Positions 1 to 9,540 of a stretch of DNA of 35,879 nucleotides are shown here, in pieces. The notes beneath the pieces are model-generated. The model saw only the letters and a list, made by a program, of their open reading frames with translations. It was not told the DNA's origin and did not search any database. This DNA comes from Verrucomicrobiia bacterium (GTDB lineage Bacteria; Verrucomicrobiota; Verrucomicrobiia; Verrucomicrobiales; DEV007). The stretch covers positions 1 to 35,879 of the forward strand of contig JAUICH010000040.1 of assembly GCA_030427505.1 (NCBI GenBank), read 5' to 3'. Made by a program: the position numbers and the translations under genes. Each line of letters starts with the position of its first letter. The first letter of the stretch is position 1.

Positions 1-96
1 CCGGCCCTGAGACCCCGGTTTAGCGATTTCATCGGCGATCTGTCAGTGCCAGTCGCCGCCGTCGAAGGGCTCGACTTGACCGGTCGCCGCGCTTAA
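1..96 (+). CDS. Possible 3' end of an upstream gene (partial, unknown)
   Basis: The first frame is open from the window edge to a TAA at 94-96, giving 31 codons that end in a plausible soluble-protein sequence (...VEGLDLTGRRA). It stops just before a dispersed repeat, as a real gene end would. There is too little sequence to assign a family, and it could be a chance open stretch in GC-rich DNA. Confidence 0.3.
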   Translation, partial: PALRPRFSDFIGDLSVPVAAVEGLDLTGRRA

Positions 97-109
97 CCGA
101 GTGCCATTC

Positions 110-178
110 AGGCTATCTCATAAATAGGCGGGACCGGCTCGTGAGTGATTTTTCTTCCCGCGAGCGAGACCCGCCGGC
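110..178. repeat. Dispersed repeat, copy A (resembles 15268-15481)
   Basis: The stretch from 110 to 136 matches 15268-15294 at 21 of 27 positions. The following bases (a CGTGAGTGA-like run, then CGCGAGCGAG) resemble the interior of the second copy near 15298-15420. No gene is visible. It looks like one arm and part of the interior of a non-coding interspersed element placed just after a gene end. Confidence 0.55.
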
Positions 179-205
179 GGACTTTCAGCCCGCGAGGGAG
201 TTTTG

Positions 206-262
206 CCCAAAGTCCTGGGGCTTACGCACCAGGCTAGGCGCTGCCGGGCCTTCAGCCCTTGG
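206..262. repeat. Short palindromic intergenic element
   Basis: Two small hairpins can be drawn: CCTGG (214-218) with CCAGG (229-233), and GGGC (246-249) with GCCC (255-258). The stretch has no convincing coding frame and lies in the 3' flank of the tpsB-like gene. It may act as a transcript end or be one copy of a genomic repeat family. I see no second copy in this window, so the call is weak. Confidence 0.3.
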
Positions 263-373
263 GAGGGGAATCAAACCCTCCTGAGATTAAAGGAGATCCG
301 CCCGCCATCTGCCCCCTTCCTTTTCACGTCCGGCATGGCCTCGATGAGGACGGCTCAGCCACCCGGCCTTGGC

Positions 374-2119
374 TCACCACCGCACCATTCCGGACAGGTG
401 CCAGCGGGCATCTTGGCTGTCTTCGAAGCCGCTTTGGCTGACTTGCCAGGCGTAGGCGGCCCGGATGCTGAAATGCCGGAAGAGCTGATAGTCGAGGCCC
501 ACGCCGGCTCCGCCCAGGTCGATGCTGTCGCTTTCGCCGGGGAGGAGGTTCACGTTGCTGGCCGTGGCGTAGTCGAAAAAGCCGAAGAGGCGCAGTTGGT
601 CGTCGCCTTCATTTACGCCCAGCATTTGCAGGGGGTGAAGCGGCGGGGAATACAGTTCCAGGTTCAGGATCAGCCCCTGGTCGGCCCGCGTGACGTTTTG
701 CTCGAAGCCGCGGACCGAGTTCACACCGCCCAGGATGAGCGTTTCGCCCGGCAGGAGGTTTTGCGTGCTGAGCTGCGCTTCCAGGCTGCCCACAAAGGTG
801 AAGCCCCGCGGCAGGTCGACGGCCTGGGTGAACTCTCCGCTCCAGTAAAAATAGTCCGCGGAACCTAAGCCGCGCAGTTCCTCGAACGACTCGTCGCTGT
901 TGTGGTTGCTCAAGCCGCCGGGGCTCCAGACCAGCCGGTTGCTGATCCACTGGCGGCCCAGCTTCGTCGTCTTGGCGAGCGAATGCCCCAGGGAAAACTG
1001 GTACACCTCCGCCGTGGAATCGATCACCTTCGTGCCGCTGAACTCCAGGTCGTTGTTCGTGCTCTTGAAGTCGAACCGGGCGCTCAGTTCCTGTTCGTAG
1101 CCAAACAGGCTCGGCATCGGAATGACGTAGGCTGGCGAAATCTGGACGCTTTGACCCCCCGAGTTCAGCGTTTCGCCCGCCGATTCGAACGTGGCATCCG
1201 AGGTGACGTAGGCGCCCAGGACCCGGAACTCGTGACGCAGCCGGGGAATCGGGATGCGGTAGATCCAGGCGTGGCCCTGCAAGCCGTCAAACTCCAGCGT
1301 CGTGGTGTACTGATAGGCCAGGCTGTGGTCCAAACCAAACACGTTCCCCCATTCCGCGCCAAAGATCAGGCGGTCGAAGCCAATCAGTTCGTTACCCGTG
1401 TCTTCATAGCCGGTATAGGCGCTGACGGGGAAGCGCTCCTCCGCTTCCAGGATGACGTCCGCCTCCCCAAATCCCTCGCCCGGGGTGTAGTTGGCGCGGA
1501 CCTGGCGGTAGCTGCTCCGGTTCAGGAACTTCAGGTCCGCCAGCACCACGCTTTGCCGCAGCACCTCGCCCTCCTGGGTGCGGAAACCGTTCAGGTAGTT
1601 CCGGTCTTTGAAATGCCCGTTACCTTCCACCGTGACTTTGCCCGCTCTACCGACCACCAGGACCAGTTGCAGGACGCCCGTGCTGACGTCTTGCTCCGGC
1701 AACCCCACATCGACCACCGGCATGTCGGCTTCGCGATACGCTTTGACGGCTGTTTGGATCAGGTCCTGGACCGACCGGACGCTCAGCGGCCCGCCCACGA
1801 ACGGTTCCAGCGCGGCTACCACGCTTTCAGGCGCCACCAGTTCCGCGTCCAACACCTGGACGCCGGTCACGGCCGGGGGCGTGTCTTCCGAGGCTTGATC
1901 CGGGTGGCCGAGCAGGGCGATGCCGTGTATCGTGCCCAAGACCTCGTCATCGCCGCCCGCCACCCCATCTTCCGGGCCGGCTTCCACCGCCTCAGCCACG
2001 GGTTCGGCGGCCGGTTTCCTGGGGACGCGGGGTTTCAGCCGTTCGATGTCCTGGGCCGGGGCCGTCCCGGCCAGGGCGAACAACAACAAAAGGACCGCGC
2101 CAGAAAGGCGGCCCGGCAT
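374..2119 (-). CDS. ShlB/FhaC-family TpsB outer-membrane transporter
   Basis: This is the pore partner of a two-partner (type Vb) secretion pair. It would move the upstream exoprotein across the outer membrane. From the chosen ATG at 2119 the protein is about 581 aa and opens with a clear signal peptide (MPGRLSGAVLLLLFALA, cleavage near APAQ). An in-frame ATG at 2191 would add 24 residues ahead of the signal and is less likely. A low-complexity Pro/Glu/Ala linker follows, then two POTRA-like segments and a beta-barrel. The barrel holds the family VRGF motif (in GGVNSVRGF) and ends in an aromatic residue (MVRW). The length fits FhaC/ShlB. It lies about 190 nt downstream of the TpsA gene on the same strand, so the two are probably co-transcribed. 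The family assignment is firm; the substrate is inferred from adjacency. Confidence 0.9.
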   Translation of the reverse strand: MPGRLSGAVLLLLFALAGTAPAQDIERLKPRVPRKPAAEPVAEAVEAGPEDGVAGGDDEVLGTIHGIALLGHPDQASEDTPPAVTGVQVLDAELVAPESVVAALEPFVGGPLSVRSVQDLIQTAVKAYREADMPVVDVGLPEQDVSTGVLQLVLVVGRAGKVTVEGNGHFKDRNYLNGFRTQEGEVLRQSVVLADLKFLNRSSYRQVRANYTPGEGFGEADVILEAEERFPVSAYTGYEDTGNELIGFDRLIFGAEWGNVFGLDHSLAYQYTTTLEFDGLQGHAWIYRIPIPRLRHEFRVLGAYVTSDATFESAGETLNSGGQSVQISPAYVIPMPSLFGYEQELSARFDFKSTNNDLEFSGTKVIDSTAEVYQFSLGHSLAKTTKLGRQWISNRLVWSPGGLSNHNSDESFEELRGLGSADYFYWSGEFTQAVDLPRGFTFVGSLEAQLSTQNLLPGETLILGGVNSVRGFEQNVTRADQGLILNLELYSPPLHPLQMLGVNEGDDQLRLFGFFDYATASNVNLLPGESDSIDLGGAGVGLDYQLFRHFSIRAAYAWQVSQSGFEDSQDARWHLSGMVRW

Positions 2120-2308
2120 GAGCTTGGGCAGACAGTGTTTCACAAAGGCTGAGTGATGGTTGGGCGGGTACGAACGTTGGGAAGGGTCCAAGGGGCCAAT
2201 CCACCGGCTGGCTGGATGGGCTGGTGGGTCAGTGTGGGTTGCGGTTTCATTACCATGCTGCTGCGGCGGGCCGGGGCGGCCCGGAAGGTTGGTTAGGCTG
2301 GCGGCGGC

Positions 2309-5300
2309 TTATTCCTCCTCGTCTTCTTCTTCTTCGTCGTCTTCCTCCTCTTCGCCGCTGCTCTGGCTCTGTTCCATGCCTTCTTCGGACAGCAGTTCGG
2401 GGCCGGGGCCGGTCTCGGGCGTGCCCTCGGGAGCCGGGTCCGGAATGAAGGAATCGGGAATGAGGTTCACCACGTCGTCGTCCAGGCCCGCAGGCGGGAC
2501 GGGATCGTCACTCATGGTGCCGCCGTTGCCGCCGGGGATGAAGTTAAACAACCCGCCATTCGGGTCGAAGAGTCCGCCACCCACCGGCCCGTTCCCGTTT
2601 CCATTCCCATTCCCGTTGAGTACTTCCTCCACCAGATCCTCCACGTTCGTCACCCCGGTGGACGTAGGGCCCGCCGCCGGGTTCGTTCCCCCTGAAGAAG
2701 ACGAGGAGCCGGTTCCCGTACCGCCGCCACCCCCAGCACCCGCCGATGGGTCGATCAGGAGGTAAAACCCGAAGTTCCCCACCCCGAGGTCCGGCGCATA
2801 CGGCCCCTCCGCGAACAAGGCTTCGCCCTGGTCATTCGGGAAGGGGTCCACGCCCGGCCCCGGCGCGGCGGTCCCGTTCAGGAGCGCCCCGGCCTCCAGT
2901 TGATACCCGGCCAGGCCCGGCAGATACACCCGCAGTTCGCCACCGGACGCCTCCGGCGCGGAAATCAGCTGACTCCCGGCGGCGGCTGTCAGGGTCTGCG
3001 CGCCGCCCCCTTCGCCAACGCCAAACACCGTGTTTCCGCTCGTGTAGGCGCCACCCGCCTCCACGGTATGCCCGATGATGGCCTCCGGCGAAAGCGTGGC
3101 GTCTCCGCCGGTCTGAAGATCGATATCGCCGCTGACGGAAGTCACTCCGTCATGTCCGATCTGAGTCAACGCGCTGACAAGCGGTGACACGGTGTCCATC
3201 GTCAGATTTCCGATGTGCGTCACATCAATGTCGCCGGTGGCGCCGCCGCTGAACGACTGATGCCCTATCCTAATTTCCGATGGGGCGACCTGGCCTTTCT
3301 TACCGGCAAAACCGGGACCGGCGCGAAGTTGCAGGTCCCGGGCGGCCTGAATAAGAACATCGCCAGAAATGGCGCCACTCCCGGAGCGATGCCCGATCGT
3401 GGCATTCCCACCAATCGTATCGGTTCCCGCGCCCACGTAGATATCCCGGACCGATTCCAGCGTGATGTCTCCGGAGACGGTTCCGCTCGTGGAGTCCGAG
3501 CCATTTCCAAAGGTCGCGAGACCTCGCCCTCCGGCAACCACGGCGATGTCATTGGCGGTCTGGATCGTTATCGACCCGCTGTAATTTCCCTCAGAGCCAT
3601 TTCCGCCATTCCCAAGTTGCGCGTAGCTGAAACCTCCGCCGGTAAAGGTGATATCGTTCGCTTTGACAATCGTGAGGGTCCCGCTTTGATCGCCGTCGGT
3701 GTCCTGACCACCTTGGCCAAGTTGCGCATACCCGGTGCTGTTCTCCCCCCCGGTAAAGGAGATGTCGTTGGCGCTGGTGATGGTCGTGGTCCCGGAGTGA
3801 TTGCCTGGCGCACGCCCCCCCCCGTTGCCGAGCTGCGCATACGATGTCGTGCCAGAACCGCCCGTGAAACGAATGTCGTGAACCGCCCCTAACGAGATCG
3901 ACCCGCTGTGATTGCCCGCGGCGCTGAATCCGCCCTGGCCGAGTTGCGCAAAGGAGTAACTTCCCGATCCCGCCGAAAAGACAAGATCGTTGGCGCTGAC
4001 AATGTTGACGGTCCCGCCGTGATTCCCATCGGCGCCGTATCCGCCCTGACCGAGTTGCGCATAGGAACCACTTTCAGACCCACCGGAGAACATGATATCG
4101 TGGGCATTGAGAATCGTGACGGTCCCGCTGAGGTCTCCCCTGGCTCTCTGACCGAGCTGCGCATACCCGCTATCATAAGAACTAGCCTTGAAACGGAGGT
4201 CATTGGCGGTGGTAATCGTGACGGTCGCGCCGAAATTGCCTCTGCTTGAGAATCCTCCATTACCAAGTTGAGCGTAGGCAATGCTTGCGCTTCCCGCGGA
4301 AAAGTTGATGTCGCGGCCAACTGAAATTTCAATGGTCGAGTCGGCGGCCGCTTCCACGGTGCTGTTCCCATTATCAGGGTCATCGCCGACGTGGCCCACT
4401 TGGGCGTAGTTTCCAGCGCCGTTCCCCCCGGTAGCGTTCAGGTCATTCCTGGCGTGGAGGGTCATGCTGCCCTCCACCACAGGCACCGCTTCCAGAAAAT
4501 ATCCGCCCAAGGCCGTTCCATTCGATACCTGAAAGCCCAACTGGGCAAAATAATTGTCTCTAAGAGTGCTTCTGCCATTCGTCGCGCCCAGCACGCTGAT
4601 GTCATGCGCGAAGACATTCGTGGTCCCGCTACGGCTGCCCACGGCGACGCCCTGGGTCTGGTCGCCCGAGCCAATGAAGACGGAGCCCAGGTTGTTGCCA
4701 AAGACGGTGGTGACCGGGACGTCCTCCGCCGCGAACGCGGCGGCGTCATAGGCCGTGGCGCCGTCCCAGCCCGCGACGAGGTTGATATCGCCGCCGGTGG
4801 CGTTGCGGTTCTGCACGCTGGCGTTGAAGGTCAGGCCGCCGGTGGCGAAGAGATTGAAGTCATAGGTCGAGTCGTAGAACAGGTCCGCGCTTACCAGGAT
4901 GTCGTAGGGCCGGTCGATCAGCACCGGGATGGCGCCAAAGGCCGCCTGGCTGAGGAAGCTGGACAGGGTGACCGGCCCATTGTTCTCCAGTTCGCTGACG
5001 ATGGCGCTGGCCGCGGCCGCGTCGACGACGTAGTCGTAGCCCAGGGGAGCGCCGAGGAAGAAGCCGCTGCCCGTGACCACCCCGCCGTCCGGGAAAACCG
5101 CCGGTCCGCCCTTGGCCACTCCATTGAGCAGGGCATCGGCGTCCACCTGGTCGGAGGCCGTGTCTTTCAGGTAAACCCGAACTTCACCCTGCGCCCCGCT
5201 GTTGAACTGGGCCCCCGCCGCCGCCGTGAGCGTCCCTTCCACAAGGACGTCCGTGTACCCACTGTCGTAGGCGCCACCGGTCTCCACGGTGTGCCCGATG

Positions 5301-8300
5301 ATGGCCTCCGGCGAGAGCGTCGCGTCTCCGCCCACTTGCACGCTGACATCGCCGCTGACGGAAGTGACGGCGCCGTGACCGATACGCGCTGTCGCCCCGG
5401 TCACCGGGTCGGTGGCGGTCAGGTCCAGATCGCCCGTCAGGTTGATGCTCACTTTGCCGGAGACATTCGGGGCCTGCTCTCCCTGTGCGCCACCGTGGCC
5501 GACCCCCGCGTTTCCGGGATTTGTTTTTCCTTTCTTGGCCGAAGATCCCGTGCCCGCCGCGACCCGAAGATTCCGGGCTTGCGCAATGAGAATGTCTCCA
5601 CTCCGGTCTCCTTCGCCACCTAGTCCACCATGGCCGATCTGGGCCGGGGCAATTGCCGACGCACTGGCGTCAAGCAGGATGTCTCGAACCGTGCCGATGG
5701 AAATGGAACCGGAAAGATTGCTAGTTGCGAAAATTCCAGCATGGCCCAGTCTGGCTTCGGTCGTCGGCCCCGAGACGAACTTCAAATCTCTCGCCTCTCC
5801 AATGGAAATGTTTCCACCGTGATTGCCAGCGGCTAAAAACCCTCCGTTTCCAAGCACAGCGTGGCTTCCTCCACCGGTAAAGGAGATGTCGTTGGCGGAG
5901 ACGATTGAGATGTCCCCGCTGTGACTGCCCGCCGCTTGATACCCGCCCTGTCCGAGTTGCGCATAGGCGTTTTTTCCCGATCCCGCCGTGAATGTAATAT
6001 CGTTAACGGTGGAGATGGTGATGGTTCCGCTGTGGTTGCCCCTGGTAACATATCCACCCTGCCCCAGGTGGGCGTACGAAGCGGCCCCAAAACCACCAGT
6101 GAAAACCAGGTTTCGCGCATTGGTGATGGTGGCGGTCCCGCTGTGATTGCCTTGAGCGCGGATTCCGCCCTGCCCCAGTTGGGCATAGGCTTCGGATGTC
6201 CCTCCGGTGAAGATGATGTCGCGCACATTCGCGATCGTGGCCGTCCCGCCATGATTGCCATTGGCCTCATAACCGCCCTGCCCCAATTGGGCATAACTGC
6301 CGGTGGCAGTGAAGATAATGTCGCGGGCGGAGGTGATCGTCGCCGTTCCGCTATGATTGCCATTGGAGTATTCCCCGCCCTGCCCCAGTTGGACATAGCC
6401 ATGGGCAGGGGCAGTAAAGAGAATGTCGTTTCCGGCGGCGATGGTGGCCGTCACGCCATGATTGCCGTTGGCGAAGTTCCCCCCTTGGCCAAGCTGGGCA
6501 TAGGTGTCCAGTTGGGTTCCCGAGGTAAAGGCGATATTATTCCCCACCACGACCCCAATGGTGGCATCCGAGTCGACTGGCGCGGAACTCGAACCGTTAT
6601 TACCTCCACCGACATGGCCCACCTGGGCGTAGTTGTACCGGTCGTTCCCGGCGGTCGCGGTAAGGTTATGTTTCGCGTGAATGGCGATCGCGCCATTCAC
6701 CATCGGATCCGCTCCCAGACTCGTACCATCCTGCCCGAAGCCATCGAAGGCTCGAAAACCCAGGTGCCCAAAGCGGACATTGTCCCCGGTGGAGCTAGGG
6801 AGTCCATCGCTAATGGTGGAAGCCAGCACGTTGACATCATACGAGAAGACATTCGTGGTCCCGCCACGGCTGCCCACGGCGACGCCCTGGGTCTGGTTGC
6901 CCGTGCCAATGAAGACGGAGCCCATCTCATTGCCGAAGACGGTGGTGGCCGAGACGTCCTCCGCCGCGAACGCGGCGGCGTCATAGGCCGTGGCGCCGTC
7001 CCAGCCCGCGACGAGGTTGACATCGCCGCCGGTGGCGTTGCGGTTCTGCACGCTGGCGTTGAAGGTCAGGTCGCCCATCGCCAGGAAGGTCAGGCTGTTG
7101 AGCGAGTCGTAGAAGAGGTTCGAATTGACAGTAATGTCTCCGGCGTCGCCCGCGTTTTCGCTGGAGCCGAAGGCGGCTGTGTCCGCGGTGGTGTCGATGG
7201 TGACGTTGTTCCCCGCCAGCGCCGCGACGATGGCCGCCGCCTCCGCCGCGCCGATGGTGTAGCTGAACGGATCCAGCAGCAGTTGCCCGCCCCCGGTATC
7301 GACCTGCCCCGCGAAGTTAAGCTGTTGGAGGCCGGAGACTTCCACGAAACCGCCGGAGCCGCCCTGGGCCCTGACCGAGCCCAGAAAGTCCATCGCCCCA
7401 TCGGCCCAGAGCACCACTTCACCGCCCGTCTGGCCGCCCACCGCGTGAATCTCCGCCCCTGGCGCCACCGTGGTGTTTTGCGCGTTCTTCCGGTCCGGGT
7501 CCTGTCCTTTGCGCCCGCCGCCCACGAACACCTGCCCGCCCTGGACCCCGCCCGAGGCATCGATGAATGCCGTGGAGCCGAGCGTCACGTCTTTGCCCAG
7601 CACCTCCACCACGCCGCCATGGCCACTGCCGCCGGTGGCGCGGGCCGTGCCGTCGAAGGTGGCGGTGTCCTGGGCCTCGACCCGGAGGCGCCCGCCATCC
7701 TGTGTCCCGCTGGCTTCGAGCAGCGCGCCCGGCTGAACCGCGATGTCGCCGCCGCGCGCGACGATCTGGCCCCCGTCTCCGCCGCCGCCGTTCGCCTGAA
7801 TCGTACCGCCCAGCGTCATCTCCCCATCGCTGGCGCCGGTGAGGCGCACGGCGCCTCCGTTCCCCGCGCCGCCGCTGGCGGAAAGGAGCGAACCGGGGGC
7901 GAGGGTCAGGGAACTGGTGGGGATGACCGGAACCGGCGTGCCGTCGAAACTCTCCCCCATTCCGCTGAGCGGATCGGCGCCCAGCAGGATCAGCCCGCCG
8001 TCGCGCGCGCCGTTCGCCTCAATCTTCCCGGTGGCGCCGGCCTGAATGGTATCGCCAGTAACGGTGACGATTCCGCCGTCCCCGGCGGAGGCCGAGGCGG
8101 TCACCGATCCGTCGATTTTCGCCTGCCCGCCAACGACAGTGGCCCGAATGGCGACCTGCCCGCCCTCATTGCCGGAGGCACTGACGCTGGAACCCGGGAG
8201 CAGGGTGACATTGGGGCCGGAGATCTCCACCGTGCCCCCGTTTCCGGTGGTTTCATCCCGCGCCGTGACGGCGCCGCCGATCTCCACGCCGCCGGACTCC

Positions 8301-9154
8301 CCGGTGTGGCGAATGGTGGCGCTGGAACTGGCCCGCAGGGAGCCGGAATTGACGATGCGGCCGCCGGAGGCCGAAAGGTAGAGTTTGCCGCCCCGGTTCT
8401 GGAACTTGGTGGCGCGGACCATCCCGGTGTTGTTGATGGCCAGCGCGTAGGGGTTCCCGCCGGAGGCTTTCAGCTCCGCCGTGGCGGCGCGGACCACGCC
8501 CTCATTGGTCACGGAGCCGTCCTGGCCGTCCGGGGTGACGATAATGCGCTCCTCCCCCTCGGTCGCGAGGATGACTTCCGTGCCCGCGGCCATCCCCACG
8601 GCGCCCCCGGGCGCCTGGAGGGCGCCGGCGTTGCGGACTTCCCGGGCGATGAGAAAGATGTCGCCCCCGTCCACGGCATTGATGGTGCCGAGGTTCGTAA
8701 CCGCCGCCGTGGAAGCGCCCCTGAAGGTCATGTCCCCGCCGCCGAGGAAATCGGCATCGCTGACATCCAGGGTGGAGGCGACGAAGCCCGCGGTATCCAC
8801 CCGGCCGCCCGGCCCGACGAGGATGCCGTTCGGGTTGATGAGGAGGACGCGGCCATTGGCGCGCAACTGCCCATGAATGGCGCTGAGGTCGCCGGAGAAC
8901 ACGCGGTTCAGCGCGGCGGCGCCGGAGCTGGGCTGGAGAAATTCGGTGAGTTCGCCGGGATCGATGGAGAACGATTCCCAGTCGATGATGAGCTTGTCCG
9001 ATCCCTGGTGGATGAAGACGGCGTTCCCGCCGTCGAACTGGATCTCCCCGGCCCCGGACCGGATGGTGCCGTTGGTGGGATTCGCCACGGCGCAGGGCAC
9101 CGGGATCAGGGCGAAACACGTCAGAAACGTGGTAATTTGGCGAAACGCGTTCAT
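2309..9154 (-). CDS. Filamentous haemagglutinin-like TpsA exoprotein with repeat blocks
   Basis: A very large secreted protein (about 2281 aa), predicted to form a beta-helix outside the cell after export by the adjacent TpsB. I chose ATG 9154 because it puts a signal peptide at the N-terminus (MNAFRQITTFLTCFALIPVP); an ATG at 9202 would add 16 non-signal residues. A TPS secretion domain follows, with the diagnostic NPNG motif at about residues 107-110. Next come Gly/Asn-rich beta-helix repeats and then two large paralogous halves. Each half begins with a near-identical NASVQNRNATGGD segment and carries 8-9 units with the pattern YAQLGQGG-x5-GNHSG followed by about 20 residues. The C-terminus is a Ser/Gly linker, a (GN)n run and a very acidic Glu/Asp tail. 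No toxin domain is seen, so adhesion or a surface/matrix role is more likely than contact-dependent inhibition. A LuxR-type regulator lies just upstream. Confidence 0.9.
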   Translation of the reverse strand: MNAFRQITTFLTCFALIPVPCAVANPTNGTIRSGAGEIQFDGGNAVFIHQGSDKLIIDWESFSIDPGELTEFLQPSSGAAALNRVFSGDLSAIHGQLRANGRVLLINPNGILVGPGGRVDTAGFVASTLDVSDADFLGGGDMTFRGASTAAVTNLGTINAVDGGDIFLIAREVRNAGALQAPGGAVGMAAGTEVILATEGEERIIVTPDGQDGSVTNEGVVRAATAELKASGGNPYALAINNTGMVRATKFQNRGGKLYLSASGGRIVNSGSLRASSSATIRHTGESGGVEIGGAVTARDETTGNGGTVEISGPNVTLLPGSSVSASGNEGGQVAIRATVVGGQAKIDGSVTASASAGDGGIVTVTGDTIQAGATGKIEANGARDGGLILLGADPLSGMGESFDGTPVPVIPTSSLTLAPGSLLSASGGAGNGGAVRLTGASDGEMTLGGTIQANGGGGDGGQIVARGGDIAVQPGALLEASGTQDGGRLRVEAQDTATFDGTARATGGSGHGGVVEVLGKDVTLGSTAFIDASGGVQGGQVFVGGGRKGQDPDRKNAQNTTVAPGAEIHAVGGQTGGEVVLWADGAMDFLGSVRAQGGSGGFVEVSGLQQLNFAGQVDTGGGQLLLDPFSYTIGAAEAAAIVAALAGNNVTIDTTADTAAFGSSENAGDAGDITVNSNLFYDSLNSLTFLAMGDLTFNASVQNRNATGGDVNLVAGWDGATAYDAAAFAAEDVSATTVFGNEMGSVFIGTGNQTQGVAVGSRGGTTNVFSYDVNVLASTISDGLPSSTGDNVRFGHLGFRAFDGFGQDGTSLGADPMVNGAIAIHAKHNLTATAGNDRYNYAQVGHVGGGNNGSSSAPVDSDATIGVVVGNNIAFTSGTQLDTYAQLGQGGNFANGNHGVTATIAAGNDILFTAPAHGYVQLGQGGEYSNGNHSGTATITSARDIIFTATGSYAQLGQGGYEANGNHGGTATIANVRDIIFTGGTSEAYAQLGQGGIRAQGNHSGTATITNARNLVFTGGFGAASYAHLGQGGYVTRGNHSGTITISTVNDITFTAGSGKNAYAQLGQGGYQAAGSHSGDISIVSANDISFTGGGSHAVLGNGGFLAAGNHGGNISIGEARDLKFVSGPTTEARLGHAGIFATSNLSGSISIGTVRDILLDASASAIAPAQIGHGGLGGEGDRSGDILIAQARNLRVAAGTGSSAKKGKTNPGNAGVGHGGAQGEQAPNVSGKVSINLTGDLDLTATDPVTGATARIGHGAVTSVSGDVSVQVGGDATLSPEAIIGHTVETGGAYDSGYTDVLVEGTLTAAAGAQFNSGAQGEVRVYLKDTASDQVDADALLNGVAKGGPAVFPDGGVVTGSGFFLGAPLGYDYVVDAAAASAIVSELENNGPVTLSSFLSQAAFGAIPVLIDRPYDILVSADLFYDSTYDFNLFATGGLTFNASVQNRNATGGDINLVAGWDGATAYDAAAFAAEDVPVTTVFGNNLGSVFIGSGDQTQGVAVGSRSGTTNVFAHDISVLGATNGRSTLRDNYFAQLGFQVSNGTALGGYFLEAVPVVEGSMTLHARNDLNATGGNGAGNYAQVGHVGDDPDNGNSTVEAAADSTIEISVGRDINFSAGSASIAYAQLGNGGFSSRGNFGATVTITTANDLRFKASSYDSGYAQLGQRARGDLSGTVTILNAHDIMFSGGSESGSYAQLGQGGYGADGNHGGTVNIVSANDLVFSAGSGSYSFAQLGQGGFSAAGNHSGSISLGAVHDIRFTGGSGTTSYAQLGNGGGRAPGNHSGTTTITSANDISFTGGENSTGYAQLGQGGQDTDGDQSGTLTIVKANDITFTGGGFSYAQLGNGGNGSEGNYSGSITIQTANDIAVVAGGRGLATFGNGSDSTSGTVSGDITLESVRDIYVGAGTDTIGGNATIGHRSGSGAISGDVLIQAARDLQLRAGPGFAGKKGQVAPSEIRIGHQSFSGGATGDIDVTHIGNLTMDTVSPLVSALTQIGHDGVTSVSGDIDLQTGGDATLSPEAIIGHTVEAGGAYTSGNTVFGVGEGGGAQTLTAAAGSQLISAPEASGGELRVYLPGLAGYQLEAGALLNGTAAPGPGVDPFPNDQGEALFAEGPYAPDLGVGNFGFYLLIDPSAGAGGGGGTGTGSSSSSGGTNPAAGPTSTGVTNVEDLVEEVLNGNGNGNGNGPVGGGLFDPNGGLFNFIPGGNGGTMSDDPVPPAGLDDDVVNLIPDSFIPDPAPEGTPETGPGPELLSEEGMEQSQSSGEEEEDDEEEEDEEE
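3550..4270 (-). repeat. Coding repeat block 2 of the TpsA protein
   Basis: About eight degenerate units of roughly 33-36 codons lie here, marked by YAQLG(Q/N)GG ... G(N/D)(H/Q)SG(T/S) and A-x-DI-x-F-x-GG. They are homologous to the block at about 5830-6540. Units differ by many substitutions but few length changes, as expected for stacked beta-helix turns. This is protein repetition and not a CRISPR-type array. Confidence 0.8.
4721..4835. repeat. 115-bp direct repeat (second copy 6956-7070)
   Basis: The 115 bp here match 6956-7070 at all but one position (T versus C). Both lie inside the TpsA gene and encode the segment containing NASVQNRNATGGD. Flanking repeats are far more divergent, which suggests recent gene conversion or strong constraint at this segment. 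Confidence 0.9.
5830..6540 (-). repeat. Coding repeat block 1 of the TpsA protein
   Basis: About nine units of the same YAQLGQGG-x5-GNHSG pattern occur here. Units towards the C-terminal end of the block decay to A(V/R)LG(N/H). The block and its counterpart at 3550-4270 each follow one copy of a duplicated segment, so the whole module appears to have been duplicated inside the gene. Confidence 0.8.
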
Positions 9155-9243
9155 GGTGCCAGCGGTTGCGAGGATTGGAGGGTGTTTCGGGGAAAAGATC
9201 AAAGGGGGAACCTCCCCATTTTTTAGGTTAGGTATCTTGATAA

Positions 9244-9540
9244 TCAGGAAATCTTCGTTCGTTGCCGGGCGGCCCAGAGGGTGTAGAACACGGCGGCCTT
9301 GGTCCGCACGGACACCCTGAGCCGGGCGAACAGCCGGGTGATGTGCTTCTCGGCGGACTTCTCCGCGATCCCGAGACGCCCGGCGATCTGGCCATTCGTT
9401 TCGCCGTTGGTAATGGCCCGGAGGATCAGCCGCTGCTCGGCGGTGAGACTGGCAAAGAGCGCGTCAATGGCCTCGGGCGCCCACCAGGTGGTGGGACAGG
9501 GAAGATCAACGTGCGATCTTGATTTTTCTTCTGCAAGCAT
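9244..9540 (-). CDS. Stand-alone LuxR/GerE-type DNA-binding protein
   Basis: A 98-aa protein that is almost entirely a LuxR-type helix-turn-helix. LTAEQRLILRAITNGETNGQ is followed by IAGRLGIAEKSAEKHITRLF and a KL-like RLRVSVRTKA segment, covering about residues 32-90. It has no receiver or ligand-binding domain, so any input must come by abundance or a partner. It ends 89 nt before the TpsA start on the same strand and probably regulates, and may be co-transcribed with, the secretion pair. The start at 9540 gives a short polar N-terminal lead; the family usually places little before the helix bundle. Confidence 0.8.
   Translation of the reverse strand: MLAEEKSRSHVDLPCPTTWWAPEAIDALFASLTAEQRLILRAITNGETNGQIAGRLGIAEKSAEKHITRLFARLRVSVRTKAAVFYTLWAARQRTKIS

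Noticed and set aside
902-2152. Plus-strand open frame opposite the TpsB gene
   Set aside because: The minus strand has a signal peptide, POTRA segments and VRGF motif; the plus frame has no recognisable family and is a GC-driven shadow.
3550-6540. Regular spacing of similar sequence suggested a CRISPR or satellite array
   Set aside because: The units lie in frame within one coding sequence, vary by codon-wise substitution, and have no conserved repeat with unique spacers.
5921-9226. Long open frame (1101 codons) on the plus strand opposite the TpsA gene
   Set aside because: It is antisense to a well-supported exoprotein, has biased composition from the GC-rich repeats, no signal or domain, and mirrors the codon pattern of the real gene.
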